A stretch of 64,000 nucleotides of DNA from an uncultured Lachnospiraceae bacterium (lineage in GTDB: Bacteria; Bacillota; Clostridia; Lachnospirales; Lachnospiraceae). Position numbers and translations under genes: made by a program. A model generated the notes under the pieces. That model did not search any database, was not told the DNA's origin, and worked only from the letters and a program-made list of their open reading frames with translations. This document shows, piece by piece, positions 1 through 7,709 of the stretch; positions within the stretch are counted from its first letter, which is position 1, and each line of letters begins with the position of its first letter. The DNA lies in contig CACWJQ010000006.1 in assembly GCA_902761225.1 (NCBI GenBank), positions 1-64,000 on the forward strand, given 5' to 3'.

Positions 1-259
1 GGCCTTCAAATGCATCACCTGCAGCTTCCGTTTGAGAGGAATAGGATTCAGAGTACATATTCCTGAATGAACCTGCAGACAGGCTAAGATCAAAGATGAT
101 CTTAAAAGCAAATACTGCCCAGAGCATATATCTGTATCTTGCAGGGAATCTGGATAAAAGCAATCTCGCCACCAGTATGATCAGAAAAAAGAACATCAGG
201 GTAATGTTCCTGCTCAGATATCCGGTTGTAAAAAAGTCAGTAAAATATTGCATCAGCAT
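1..259 (-). CDS. BlaR1/MecR1-type M56 metallopeptidase sensor, N-terminal part (cut by window edge)
   Basis: Only the first 86 codons are in the window; the gene runs off the left edge. The start codon overlaps the blaI stop (TGATG), so the two are translationally coupled. The visible part has two hydrophobic segments (about residues 18-34 and 45-60) joined by a short basic stretch reading RFPARYRYMLWAVFAFK, which matches the N-terminal membrane hairpin of M56/BlaR1 proteins. In that family a membrane zinc protease senses a cell-envelope signal, often a beta-lactam, and leads to cleavage of the partner BlaI repressor. The HExxH motif and any sensor domain lie outside the window, so the ligand cannot be told. 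The family call rests on the BlaI partner and the membrane pattern. Confidence 0.72.
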   Translation of the reverse strand, partial: MLMQYFTDFFTTGYLSRNITLMFFFLIILVARLLLSRFPARYRYMLWAVFAFKIIFDLSLSAGSFRNMYSESYSSQTEAAGDAFEG

Positions 260-618
260 CACTCTTTCATTGAATCGATCATTTTCTTGATCTTCTCGGC
301 GTCCTTGTCAGAAATCTTATTTCCGCCGTAAAATGCGGCAAACATGTCAAATATGGATCCGTTAAATGTTCTGTCCACAAAATCCCTTGTCACCTCGGTC
401 TCTGCTTCATTTCTGTCAACAAGAACCTCGATGATGGCGTTATTGCTTCTGATGTAACCTTTGTCGGACATTTTTTTGATCATGGTATAGGTTGTGGATT
501 TCTTCCATTCAAAGGCCGAGTCACACAGTTTTACAAGTTCACCTGATGATATCGGGGCATTATCCCATATCAGCTGCATGAATCTGTATTCTCCTTCAAA
601 AAGCTTTTCATGAACCAT
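259..618 (-). CDS. blaI: BlaI/MecI/CopY-family transcriptional repressor
   Basis: A 119-residue winged-helix repressor. Typical BlaI features are present: the N-terminal LIWDNAPISSGELVKL segment, the recognition region KKSTTYTMIKKMSDKGYI, and a C-terminal dimerisation helix. It is expected to bind palindromic operators and to be inactivated by the M56 protease encoded immediately downstream. The start is supported by AGAGG seven bases before the ATG. The promoter upstream carries a perfect operator-like dyad overlapping the -10 box, so autoregulation of the blaI-blaR1 pair is likely. Whether the regulon includes a beta-lactamase cannot be seen; no beta-lactamase gene is in the window. Confidence 0.92.
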   Translation of the reverse strand: MVHEKLFEGEYRFMQLIWDNAPISSGELVKLCDSAFEWKKSTTYTMIKKMSDKGYIRSNNAIIEVLVDRNEAETEVTRDFVDRTFNGSIFDMFAAFYGGNKISDKDAEKIKKMIDSMKE

Positions 619-704
619 ATCAAACCTCTTTCAGTACCGGGAAACGCGTTTCCATTATATTTCAAAAATCATATATGATTGGTCTACTGGAACCGACCAA
701 AATC

Positions 705-733
705 AGTCTACTACAGTAGACCACACTTGTCAA
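705..733 (-). promoter_or_regulatory. blaI-blaR1 promoter with BlaI operator dyad
   Basis: On the minus strand TTGACA (733-728) is followed after 17 bases by TAGACT (710-705). The palindrome GTCTACTACAGTAGAC (706-721; 7-bp perfect arms, 2-bp centre) covers the spacer and the -10 box. It resembles the TACTACAGTAGTA-type operators known for BlaI/MecI. A degraded second copy (GGTCTACT and GACC halves) lies at about 681-698, just downstream of the start of transcription. Repressor bound at 706-721 would block RNA polymerase. Confidence 0.83.
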
Positions 734-734
734 C

Positions 735-769
735 ACAAAAAAGATGGAGGGAACCGTTCCCTCCATCTT
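735..769 (-). terminator. Rho-independent terminator of the cytidylate kinase-like gene
   Basis: A perfect 13-bp stem (741-753 with 757-769, loop CCG) is followed on the minus strand by six T residues. It lies about 40 bases beyond the stop of the upstream gene and directly before the blaI -35 box. Confidence 0.9.
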
Positions 770-808
770 AATTTACCGTTTTATCATTCTTAAACTTTTA
801 TGATAACA

Positions 809-1432
809 TCACGCCTTGGATTCAAAGTCCTCTACGAACTGCTTTATCAGCTTCACGGAACCGTCTATGCCCAGAACAGATGAATTGATGCAGAGATCGT
901 AGCTTTCCGCTCTTCCCCATTTTCTGTTGGTGTAGTAATTGTAATAGCTGGCTCTCTGCTTATCCTTCTTGACAAGATTGTCACGTGCCTTGTTCTCATC
1001 CATGCCGTACTGCTCCATGATCTTCCTGACCCTGAAGTCCTCATCGGCATAAATGAAAAGATTGATGACATTATCCCGTCCCTCAAGAGCATAATCGGCA
1101 CATCTTCCGACTATTACACAGGGACCTTCATCGGCGATCTTCTTGATCGTGTCAAACTGTGCAAGGAATACCTTCTGTGACATGGGCATGTCAACAAAGG
1201 ATGAAGAATTATATCCGAAACTGTATGTATCAATAACAAGATTATACAGGAAAGAATTGGTAGGTCTCTCATCGTGATTCATAAGAATCTCTTCACAGAA
1301 TCCGCTTTCCTTGGCAGCTCTTGCGATAAGCTCCTTATCATAATACTTGATGTCATATGCCTGGGCGAGTTTCTCACCGATCTCTCTTCCTCCCGAGCCG
1401 AATTGCCTTCCAATCGTGATAACAGTTTTCAT
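809..1432 (-). CDS. Cytidylate kinase-like family protein
   Basis: A P-loop nucleoside-monophosphate-kinase-like protein of 207 residues. The N-terminal ITIGRQFGSGGREIGEKLA contains the glycine-rich loop of the cytidylate kinase-like family, which differs from true Cmk (GxxGxGK[ST]) by lacking a plain Walker lysine. Later conserved segments are CVIVGRCADYAL and the basic lid region RASYYNYYTNRKWG. Members of this family are common in Clostridia and their substrate is not established, so no gene symbol is given. ATG at 1432 is preferred because relatives begin MKxxITIGRQFGSGG; a GTG at 1441 is in frame and the purine-rich AAAGGGCGG upstream could serve either. It has its own promoter and terminator, so it is probably monocistronic. 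Confidence 0.85.
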   Translation of the reverse strand: MKTVITIGRQFGSGGREIGEKLAQAYDIKYYDKELIARAAKESGFCEEILMNHDERPTNSFLYNLVIDTYSFGYNSSSFVDMPMSQKVFLAQFDTIKKIADEGPCVIVGRCADYALEGRDNVINLFIYADEDFRVRKIMEQYGMDENKARDNLVKKDKQRASYYNYYTNRKWGRAESYDLCINSSVLGIDGSVKLIKQFVEDFESKA

Positions 1433-1471
1433 ACAGATCACCGCCCTTTCATAAAGAGTTTACCTGTAAAT

Positions 1472-1500
1472 ATTATAAAACCGTTTTCCGTTTTATTCAA
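1472..1500 (-). promoter_or_regulatory. Promoter of the cytidylate kinase-like gene
   Basis: Minus strand TTGAAT (1500-1495), 17-base spacer, TATAAT (1477-1472). It lies about 40 bases upstream of the start codon in the 1442-1646 gap. The rest of that gap is AT-rich and shows nothing else I can support. Confidence 0.75.
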
Positions 1501-1646
1501 TAAATTATCTGAAAATATAGCGAATTATCTGCACATACACTCAGCTTTTTATGAATTATTAAGATCCGCATATATTTTATACGATCAGTTTTTATTCAGT
1601 GCATTTATACCGGTTGATCACATCCGGAGCCTGACCGGGAAGATCA

Positions 1647-2567
1647 TCATTTCAGGATGTCCAGCAGATGAGAAAAGTATTCAGGCAGCGGTGCCACGGT
1701 TTCAACATACTCTCCTGTTCGTGGATGCTTAAAGCCCAGCACCTCCGCATGAAGAGTCTGTCCGCTCAGATTAAAGCGCTTATTGAGAGGTGATGAGGCA
1801 TTTCCGTATACCGTATCACCGAGGATAGGATGGCCTATTGAGGCCATATGAACGCGGATCTGATGCGTTCTTCCCGTTTCCAGTCTGCACTCTATATATG
1901 TGTAATCCCTGAATCTTTCAAGTACCTTTATATGTGTTATGGCTCTTTTTCCGCCGCTTACAATACCCATCTTCTTCCTGTCGCTCTGAAGTCTCCCCAA
2001 AGGTGCATCTATCACAGCTTCATCATCCTTAAGAATTCCAAGGCATATGGTCTTATATACCCTGTTTATGGAATGCTCCTTGAACTGCTCTGAAAGGCTT
2101 ATATGGGCCGCATCATTCTTACATGCGATAACAGAGCCGGTGGTATCCATATCGATCCTGTGGACGATTCCAGGCCTCATCACGCCATTTATTCCGCTGA
2201 GGGAATCTCCGCAGTGATACATAAGCGCATTTACAAGGGTCCCTGTGTAGTGACCCGCAGCCGGATGCACCACCATTCCCTTGGGCTTATTCACAACGAT
2301 CACGTCACTGTCTTCATACAGTATATCAAGAGGGATATCCTCCGCAGGTATCTCGGGACTTACAGTCTCCGGAAGATCCAGCTCAAGTTCATCACCTTCT
2401 TTTACATTTAACGAACCCTTCGCAAGCTTTCCGTTGACACTGAGCCCGCCATCCTTTATCACCTTCTGCAGATAGGATCTGGATACTCCTTCAAGCAAAG
2501 AAGGGAGAAGTCTGTCGACTCTCTCCCCTGCATTTTCCTCTTCACATGTAAATGAAAAATGTCTCAT
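1647..2567 (-). CDS. rluD: RluD-type 23S rRNA pseudouridine synthase
   Basis: A 306-residue pseudouridine synthase of the RluA/RluD family, which isomerises uridines in large-subunit rRNA. An N-terminal S4 RNA-binding domain (about residues 14-70) precedes the catalytic domain. The active-site motif is HRIDMDTTG with the catalytic aspartate at D139. The later RTHQIRVHMASIGHPILGDTVYG block is typical of the family. It is the last gene of aroB-lspA-rluD and its ATG overlaps the lspA stop (ATGA); lspA-rluD adjacency is common in Bacillota. The exact target uridines are inferred from the subfamily, not from sequence. Confidence 0.92.
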   Translation of the reverse strand: MRHFSFTCEEENAGERVDRLLPSLLEGVSRSYLQKVIKDGGLSVNGKLAKGSLNVKEGDELELDLPETVSPEIPAEDIPLDILYEDSDVIVVNKPKGMVVHPAAGHYTGTLVNALMYHCGDSLSGINGVMRPGIVHRIDMDTTGSVIACKNDAAHISLSEQFKEHSINRVYKTICLGILKDDEAVIDAPLGRLQSDRKKMGIVSGGKRAITHIKVLERFRDYTYIECRLETGRTHQIRVHMASIGHPILGDTVYGNASSPLNKRFNLSGQTLHAEVLGFKHPRTGEYVETVAPLPEYFSHLLDILK

Positions 2568-3103
2568 TTATCCTTCTCTTCGGACTTTGCTGACGGTTTC
2601 ATGAATTCAAGATCCTTCTCGTTATACCTGAACAGTATAAGCAGGATAAACAGAAAAGCTCCGCATGTCACAAATATATCGGCAACATTGAAAACAGGAA
2701 AATCAATGGCCTTGAAGTATATAAAATCTATAACATATGAAAACCTGATACGGTCAATGCCATTTCCGATCCCACCTGCGATGATCATTGAAAGACACAC
2801 ATTGAAGGGAATATACTTGGCATCCTCAGGGCACTTCGCCATCATGTATATGCAGAGTGCTATGATGACAACAGATATAGTCAGGATGAGCATCTTCTGG
2901 CCCGCAAGCATTCCCCAGCTTGAACCTGTATTGACTATATAATACAGTTCAAGTATCCCTTCTATTATCGGGATGCTCCTGCCACCTGAAAGTCTTGCCA
3001 CCGCCTCATATTTGGTGATCTGGTCAAGCACCACCGCAACAACAACTATAACGCTGCATATGGCAGCCATCTTGCTTTTTTCTATCTTGGGATCAGAAGC
3101 CAA
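2564..3103 (-). CDS. lspA: Lipoprotein signal peptidase (signal peptidase II)
   Basis: A 179-residue polytopic membrane aspartyl protease that removes signal peptides from prolipoproteins after lipid attachment. Four hydrophobic segments are seen (about 12-28, 66-88, 100-118 and 138-158). The two catalytic aspartates sit in the conserved blocks GGIGNGIDRIRFSYVIDFI (D126) and FPVFNVADIF (D142). The usual NxGAAF loop reads NTGSSWG, a tolerated variant. It begins 4 bases after aroB and overlaps rluD. A natural client in this window is the lipobox-bearing DacA at 7710-8705. Confidence 0.95.
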   Translation of the reverse strand: MASDPKIEKSKMAAICSVIVVVAVVLDQITKYEAVARLSGGRSIPIIEGILELYYIVNTGSSWGMLAGQKMLILTISVVIIALCIYMMAKCPEDAKYIPFNVCLSMIIAGGIGNGIDRIRFSYVIDFIYFKAIDFPVFNVADIFVTCGAFLFILLILFRYNEKDLEFMKPSAKSEEKDK

Positions 3104-3107
3104 TTTA

Positions 3108-4229
3108 TCAGTCTCCTTCAGCGAAATTCAGTTCATCCAGAGCAGCCGACATCTCTTCATCGGTAACTTCCTCGTTGATGAATGCTTTTCCTATTTTCTT
3201 AAGCAGGATAAACTTCACATGTCCTGCAGACATCTTCTTATCATTTTTGGTAAGCTCTATGATCCTTGCGGTATCCGCAAGATCCATGGAGATAGGAAGT
3301 CCGAAGAGAACGAACATATCCCTTATCTCATAGAACTCTTCCTTGGAAAGAAATTCCTTCTTCCAGGATATAAATGCGGCAGCAACGCATCCCAGCGCAA
3401 CGCATTCACCGTGAAGGAACTTGAAATCATAGAACTTCTCAATGGCATGTCCGAGAGTATGTCCCAGATTAAGAAGAGCTCTCTCCCTCTTTTCATAGGG
3501 ATCCTTCTCAACTATCTGTCTCTTGATATCGTCGGAGCGATATACCATCTCGGCAAGGGTATCCGTATCCATATCCCTTATCTCGTATGAATTGTCCACG
3601 AGCCAGATGTAGAACTGCTCATCCTTAAGAAGCGCGGACTTCATAACCTCGGCAAAGCCTGATACAAACTGTCTTCCGGGGAGTGATGAAAGGGTTGAGA
3701 GATTGGTATATACAAGAGAGGGCATCTTAAATGCGCCTATCATATTCTTGAATCCCTCAAAGTCAACTCCGGTCTTTCCGCCGATGGATGAATCCACCTG
3801 TGCAAGAAGCGTAGTGGGTATCTGTATAAAATCAACACCCCTCAGGTAAGTAGCAGCGGTATATCCGCACATGTCGCCTATAACCCCGCCGCCGAGTGCT
3901 ATAAGAAGAGTCTTTCTGTCGAATTTATTCTCAATAAGGAATCTGTATATTCCCCTGATCTCATCAAGATTCTTATGCTCTTCACCTGCAGGAACGACAT
4001 ACTTCATCACTCCGAGAGAAACAGGTTCAAGCTTATTTATTACTTCCTCGGAATAAAGAGGATCCACATTGGAATCCGTGATGATGCACATTCTGACCTT
4101 TTCGGGATACAGAGAGCTGATCTCACCGGGAAGCGCTTCAAATGACTGTTTATAGACTATATCATACGAACTCTTTGGTCCGCATTTTACCGTAAGGCGG
4201 GACATATCGATCTGGGAAGTCTCTTTCAT
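3108..4229 (-). CDS. aroB: 3-dehydroquinate synthase
   Basis: A 373-residue enzyme for the second step of the shikimate pathway (DAHP to 3-dehydroquinate, NAD and metal dependent). Family blocks are ALGGGVIGDMCGYTAATYLR, IPTTLLAQVDSSIGGKTGVD and the metal-binding elements FAEVMKS, NLGHTLGHAIE and LHGECVALG. The start at 4229 is chosen because AGAGG lies seven bases upstream; a longer in-frame reading to 4346 would run across the promoter and into the sepF terminator. It heads aroB-lspA-rluD. No other shikimate genes are nearby. Confidence 0.95.
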   Translation of the reverse strand: MKETSQIDMSRLTVKCGPKSSYDIVYKQSFEALPGEISSLYPEKVRMCIITDSNVDPLYSEEVINKLEPVSLGVMKYVVPAGEEHKNLDEIRGIYRFLIENKFDRKTLLIALGGGVIGDMCGYTAATYLRGVDFIQIPTTLLAQVDSSIGGKTGVDFEGFKNMIGAFKMPSLVYTNLSTLSSLPGRQFVSGFAEVMKSALLKDEQFYIWLVDNSYEIRDMDTDTLAEMVYRSDDIKRQIVEKDPYEKRERALLNLGHTLGHAIEKFYDFKFLHGECVALGCVAAAFISWKKEFLSKEEFYEIRDMFVLFGLPISMDLADTARIIELTKNDKKMSAGHVKFILLKKIGKAFINEEVTDEEMSAALDELNFAEGD

Positions 4230-4265
4230 ATCTAACCTCTGTTCATCAATTTGCACAACATCAGA

Positions 4266-4294
4266 ATAATACCATAATGCACCGATAATCTCAA
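4266..4294 (-). promoter_or_regulatory. Promoter of aroB-lspA-rluD
   Basis: Minus strand TTGAGA (4294-4289), 17-base spacer, TATTAT (4271-4266), about 37 bases before the aroB ATG and downstream of the sepF terminator. Confidence 0.7.
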
Positions 4295-4335
4295 ATCCTG
4301 ACAAAGGGACTGACAATACAGCCACATACAATAAA

Positions 4336-4368
4336 ACAGCGGTCACGAGACAATATCGTGACCGCTGT
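4336..4368 (-). terminator. Terminator after sepF
   Basis: A perfect 13-bp stem (4336-4348 with 4356-4368), 7-base loop, then TTTTATTGT on the minus strand. It starts 18 bases past the sepF stop codon. Confidence 0.9.
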
Positions 4369-4385
4369 GATATTCAGATATGTTA

Positions 4386-4865
4386 TCAGAAAAGTCCGTT
4401 TCCGTCGGAATTCTGAGACATCAGATCTCCGGAAAGAGTAACGCTCTCGGGAGTGATGACATATACATAATCGGAAACCTTCTCCATACGGCATCCAAGT
4501 GCATAACATGCACCGCAGAGGAAATCATAAATACTCTGTGCTATTGATGAATCCAGTCCCTGAAGATTAAGGACTACACTGTTCATTGCCTTAAGATCGT
4601 CTACAACTTCGGCAGCATCATTGAGTTCCTTGGGGAACCTCATGCTGACACCTGCACTATAACCTGCGCCCATATTTTTCCTCCGTGTCTCCTGAGTCTT
4701 GAACATGCCCTTTGCAGTCTTCCTGGGCTTTTCGATTTCATCATTTTCTGACGACTGGTAATCGGATGAAGATACGTCGTCATCAGCAAAGCCGTAGTCT
4801 TCGTTCTCTTCGTCCTTATTGTCCAGCTTCATAAAATTCATGAACTTGTCAACAGCACTACCCAT
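4386..4865 (-). CDS. sepF: Cell division protein SepF
   Basis: A 159-residue FtsZ-associated division protein. The first residues (MGSAVDKFMNFMKL) form the expected amphipathic membrane-binding helix. They are followed by an acidic disordered linker (about 15-65) and the SepF fold, including VVLNLQGLDSSIAQSIYDFL and GACYALGCRMEKV. SepF bundles FtsZ filaments and tethers them to the membrane. It is the last gene of HlyD-like/ylmE/sepF and is followed by a strong terminator. In many Bacillota sepF sits beside ylmG, ylmH and divIVA; those are absent here. Confidence 0.95.
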   Translation of the reverse strand: MGSAVDKFMNFMKLDNKDEENEDYGFADDDVSSSDYQSSENDEIEKPRKTAKGMFKTQETRRKNMGAGYSAGVSMRFPKELNDAAEVVDDLKAMNSVVLNLQGLDSSIAQSIYDFLCGACYALGCRMEKVSDYVYVITPESVTLSGDLMSQNSDGNGLF

Positions 4866-4883
4866 TTTTACCCTCTCATTCTT

Positions 4884-5582
4884 TTAGATATGATAATCTC
4901 TCGCACCGAAGATCGCGGTTCCAATACGGACGATACCTGCACCTTCACTGACGGCAGTTTCGTAATCACCGCTCATTCCCATGGAAAGACAATCCATATA
5001 GACATTATCAGTTTTTTGCTTTTTTATGTCAATGGATAATTGCTTCATATTGTGAAAAAATATCCTGTTTTCTTCGGGATCTTCACATATGGGAGCACTG
5101 GTCATAAGACCCTTTATCCTGACGCCCGGAATGAGTGCTATTTCCCTCACCGCATCCGGTACTTCCTCAGGCTTAAAACCGAACTTGCTATCTTCGGCAG
5201 CGATATTTACTTCAAGAAGAATATCACTTATTGTACCGATCTTTTCAGACTGTTTGCCGATCTCCCTGGCAAGCTTTACGGAATCGACACTGTGTATCAG
5301 AAAGGTCTTGCCAACGATATACTTAACCTTATTAGTCTGGAGATGACCTATCATATGCCATCTGATATCGTCCGGAAGCTGTGGGATCTTATCAACAAGC
5401 TCCTGAACGTAATTCTCTCCGAAATCCCTGCAGCCCGCTTCATATGCTTCCCTGAGCAGCTCTACAGGCTTAGTCTTACTAACAGCGACCAATGTGCATT
5501 CCTTCGGATCTCTTCCGCTCTTTTCACAAAGAGACTTTACTTCATCAAGTGTCTTAAGATAGTTCTCTGCAACGGTACTCAA
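4884..5582 (-). CDS. ylmE: YggS/YlmE-family pyridoxal phosphate homeostasis protein
   Basis: A 232-residue PLP-binding alanine-racemase-like TIM barrel. The PLP lysine is K36 in VAVSKTKP; further landmarks are FGENYVQE, WHMIGHLQTNKVK and the C-terminal SMGMSGDYETAV and RIGTAIFG blocks. The family keeps PLP and amino acid pools in balance and has no clear catalytic activity. The gene lies 18 bases upstream of sepF, the usual ylmE-sepF order, and 9 bases downstream of the HlyD-like gene. Confidence 0.95.
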   Translation of the reverse strand: MSTVAENYLKTLDEVKSLCEKSGRDPKECTLVAVSKTKPVELLREAYEAGCRDFGENYVQELVDKIPQLPDDIRWHMIGHLQTNKVKYIVGKTFLIHSVDSVKLAREIGKQSEKIGTISDILLEVNIAAEDSKFGFKPEEVPDAVREIALIPGVRIKGLMTSAPICEDPEENRIFFHNMKQLSIDIKKQKTDNVYMDCLSMGMSGDYETAVSEGAGIVRIGTAIFGARDYHI

Positions 5583-5591
5583 AGCTGACCT

Positions 5592-6995
5592 CTATTCATT
5601 GATAAACTGATCATCCGATACTGTATCGGCCTTCAGTGCTATATAATCATAAACCCTCAGTCCATAAGTGGAATTCGGCTTTACAATCGCATATTCATCG
5701 TTCTGTGCAAGTATGGTTATCTCCTTGAACTCGGCATAACCTTTGTTGATATTGTAGACGCCTGTCAGCGTCCCCCTTTCCTTGACAACAAACACATCCT
5801 GGCTGTTCTCAAGATGCAGGACATCTCCGGCCGTAATGATGGTTTCATCCACATAGTAATAATGCGACTTCTCATCGTGATGATATACGGATATCTCGCG
5901 TCTCATCGTAATGGCCTGTCCGGTCTCATCATATCCGGTGATCATGATGTAATAAAGATCATTCACCGTATCATAGATGACAAACCTGTCATCCACAAGA
6001 TAGAACTCTTTCTGTATTATCGAACTGTTGGGAACCTTAAGTCCCTTTTCCTCTCCAAGGAGCAGCTCTATATCAAGGAATCTGTCATTTACAAAAGCCG
6101 ACATGGAGTTATTGAAATCAAGCCTGCAGAATACCTGATCGTCATTTCTGATGATGGATACGGCGCCCCATGATTCATACTGGTTTCTGAGGAATTTAGT
6201 AAGGATATATCCTTCGTTCAGGAAAGCTTCCGCATCTGCTTCCTTGATAGGAAAGACAATGCACCAGTCCTCACTCTCCGTAAGCTTATATACCGGATCA
6301 CCCGTAGCCCTCAGTTCGTTTGCAGTGATATTAACCTTGTCGTAATCCCTCTCATTGAAGGTGTCCATAGTGATCATGCCGGGATCAAGATTCTCGAATC
6401 CGTCAGTCCAGTATGTAACCGTACCTGCATGGCTGCTTGTACAGTATTTTACGGAAGTGGAAAGTCCGCCTTCATCCTGCGCATGTCTTAGGGATTCAAG
6501 GAAATTGGAATTGGCAAGCTTGAGCACCGAATTCTGAAGTGAATACTTGAAAGAATAGACCTCACTGTAGGTAAGACTGTCATAGGAGTGGGCAAAATCG
6601 ACTATCTCATTCTTGAAATCGTCCAGCTCCTTATCAGTCAGGGTATTCTCAAGAAGCGACTGTGATTCAAGGAATTCGCCAAGCCTTCCGGTCTCATCGA
6701 CCGTATAGACTATGTCACCCACAGCAACCTTCTGCCCTTCTCTTGCAAGGAAATTGACATATCCGGAATAGGGACTTTCGACCACATGCTCGTCCCTCAC
6801 CGCAATAGCCCTGTATATGTTCTGTGTGGAAAGAGATCCTTCAACAACCTCATATCTTACTATAGGGTCGGAACTGAAATAGATGAACAGAACGATGATA
6901 ACGTAAATAAGGATCCCGAGAAACAGGACCGTTCCAAGATTGAAATTATGACTCTTGTGGAATCGCCTTATATTGTCGTTATCGTTACCGGCCAT
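5592..6995 (-). CDS. HlyD-like periplasmic adaptor-type membrane protein
   Basis: About 467 residues with a short basic cytoplasmic N terminus, one transmembrane helix (about residues 20-41) and a large extracytoplasmic part. Just after the membrane is a biotinyl-lipoyl-like barrel half (ESPYSGYVNFLAREGQKVAVGDIVYTVD) as in HlyD/MFP adaptor proteins, then a helical region and beta-rich C-terminal sequence. No ABC or RND transporter gene adjoins it; instead it is coupled to ylmE and sepF, which suggests a role at the division site or envelope. ATG at 6995 is chosen; a TTG at 7007 is in frame, and neither has a good ribosome site. I saw no convincing promoter in 7008-7112. Confidence 0.75.
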   Translation of the reverse strand: MAGNDNDNIRRFHKSHNFNLGTVLFLGILIYVIIVLFIYFSSDPIVRYEVVEGSLSTQNIYRAIAVRDEHVVESPYSGYVNFLAREGQKVAVGDIVYTVDETGRLGEFLESQSLLENTLTDKELDDFKNEIVDFAHSYDSLTYSEVYSFKYSLQNSVLKLANSNFLESLRHAQDEGGLSTSVKYCTSSHAGTVTYWTDGFENLDPGMITMDTFNERDYDKVNITANELRATGDPVYKLTESEDWCIVFPIKEADAEAFLNEGYILTKFLRNQYESWGAVSIIRNDDQVFCRLDFNNSMSAFVNDRFLDIELLLGEEKGLKVPNSSIIQKEFYLVDDRFVIYDTVNDLYYIMITGYDETGQAITMRREISVYHHDEKSHYYYVDETIITAGDVLHLENSQDVFVVKERGTLTGVYNINKGYAEFKEITILAQNDEYAIVKPNSTYGLRVYDYIALKADTVSDDQFINE

Positions 6996-7112
6996 ATGCT
7001 TTAACAAATACTGTCAACACACAAAACAATTGCTTCCTGCTGCGTATCAGATGCGTTAAGGGATGACATTCTGCTCACATCAGTCTGCAATTTCCAATGA
7101 GATAAATATAAT

Positions 7113-7143
7113 GCCCCGGATGAGACGATACTCTCTCCGGGGC
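7113..7143 (-). terminator. Terminator after the small P-loop gene
   Basis: Stem GCCCCGGA (7113-7120) with TCCGGGGC (7136-7143), extended inward by a GAGA/TCTC pairing, then the AT-rich ATTATATTTAT on the minus strand. It separates the P-loop gene from the HlyD-like operon. Confidence 0.75.
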
Positions 7144-7159
7144 CTGTGATCAAAAAGTA

Positions 7160-7588
7160 TTAAAGGAAATTGATTGCAATCTTCTCGTTTGCCTGGAGTT
7201 CTGCGGGGAATTTACTTCTTTCAAGAGATACCGAGAGAACCATGTCAACAGAATACTTGGCAGATAATGCAGCAAGCTTCTCAACATTATCGGTTATGTT
7301 GCAATCCTCCTGTGCGGAGATCTTGCAGTATGAATCGAAATACATCTGCTGAATATCATGATTCTGGGAGATGATACCCGCTACGAAACCATAGAACTGA
7401 TCAGGACTTGTGATATCATAATCGCTTACATTGATAAGCCTGATCTTGTTATTGAGCTCGAACATGTGAGCAGTGTTCTTATCAAGATAAACGATATTTC
7501 CTGAGACGGTTTTTACATCGGCATTTACCTTGTCCAAAAGTTCCTTAGTCTTACCCTTGCCCTTCTGACCAACAATCAATGAAACCAC
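7160..7588 (-). CDS. Small P-loop protein, function unknown
   Basis: 142 residues beginning MVSLIVGQKGKGKTKELLDK, so a Walker A-type loop GQKGKGKT lies at residues 7-14. No clear Walker B of a known ATPase class is seen, and the protein is far too short for a PilT motor, although such proteins may carry that name in annotations. The GTG start at 7588 follows GGAGG at good spacing. A strong promoter lies upstream and a terminator downstream, so it is probably transcribed alone, next to HlyD-like/ylmE/sepF. I do not recognise a characterised homologue; a nucleotide-binding role is inferred from the loop alone. Confidence 0.7.
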   Translation of the reverse strand: MVSLIVGQKGKGKTKELLDKVNADVKTVSGNIVYLDKNTAHMFELNNKIRLINVSDYDITSPDQFYGFVAGIISQNHDIQQMYFDSYCKISAQEDCNITDNVEKLAALSAKYSVDMVLSVSLERSKFPAELQANEKIAINFL

Positions 7589-7641
7589 TACGCTTTTCCT
7601 CCGATGCTATTATTTGCGTTTTTATAGTTAACGCTAATTAG

Positions 7642-7670
7642 ATTATAGTGTAAAAACACTAAACTTACAA
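7642..7670 (-). promoter_or_regulatory. Promoter of the small P-loop gene
   Basis: Minus strand TTGTAA (7670-7665), 17-base spacer, TATAAT (7647-7642), about 54 bases upstream of the GTG start. Confidence 0.75.
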
Positions 7671-7709
7671 GGCTTTTTAAGGCACTGTATAAGTATTTTT
7701 TACGTATTT

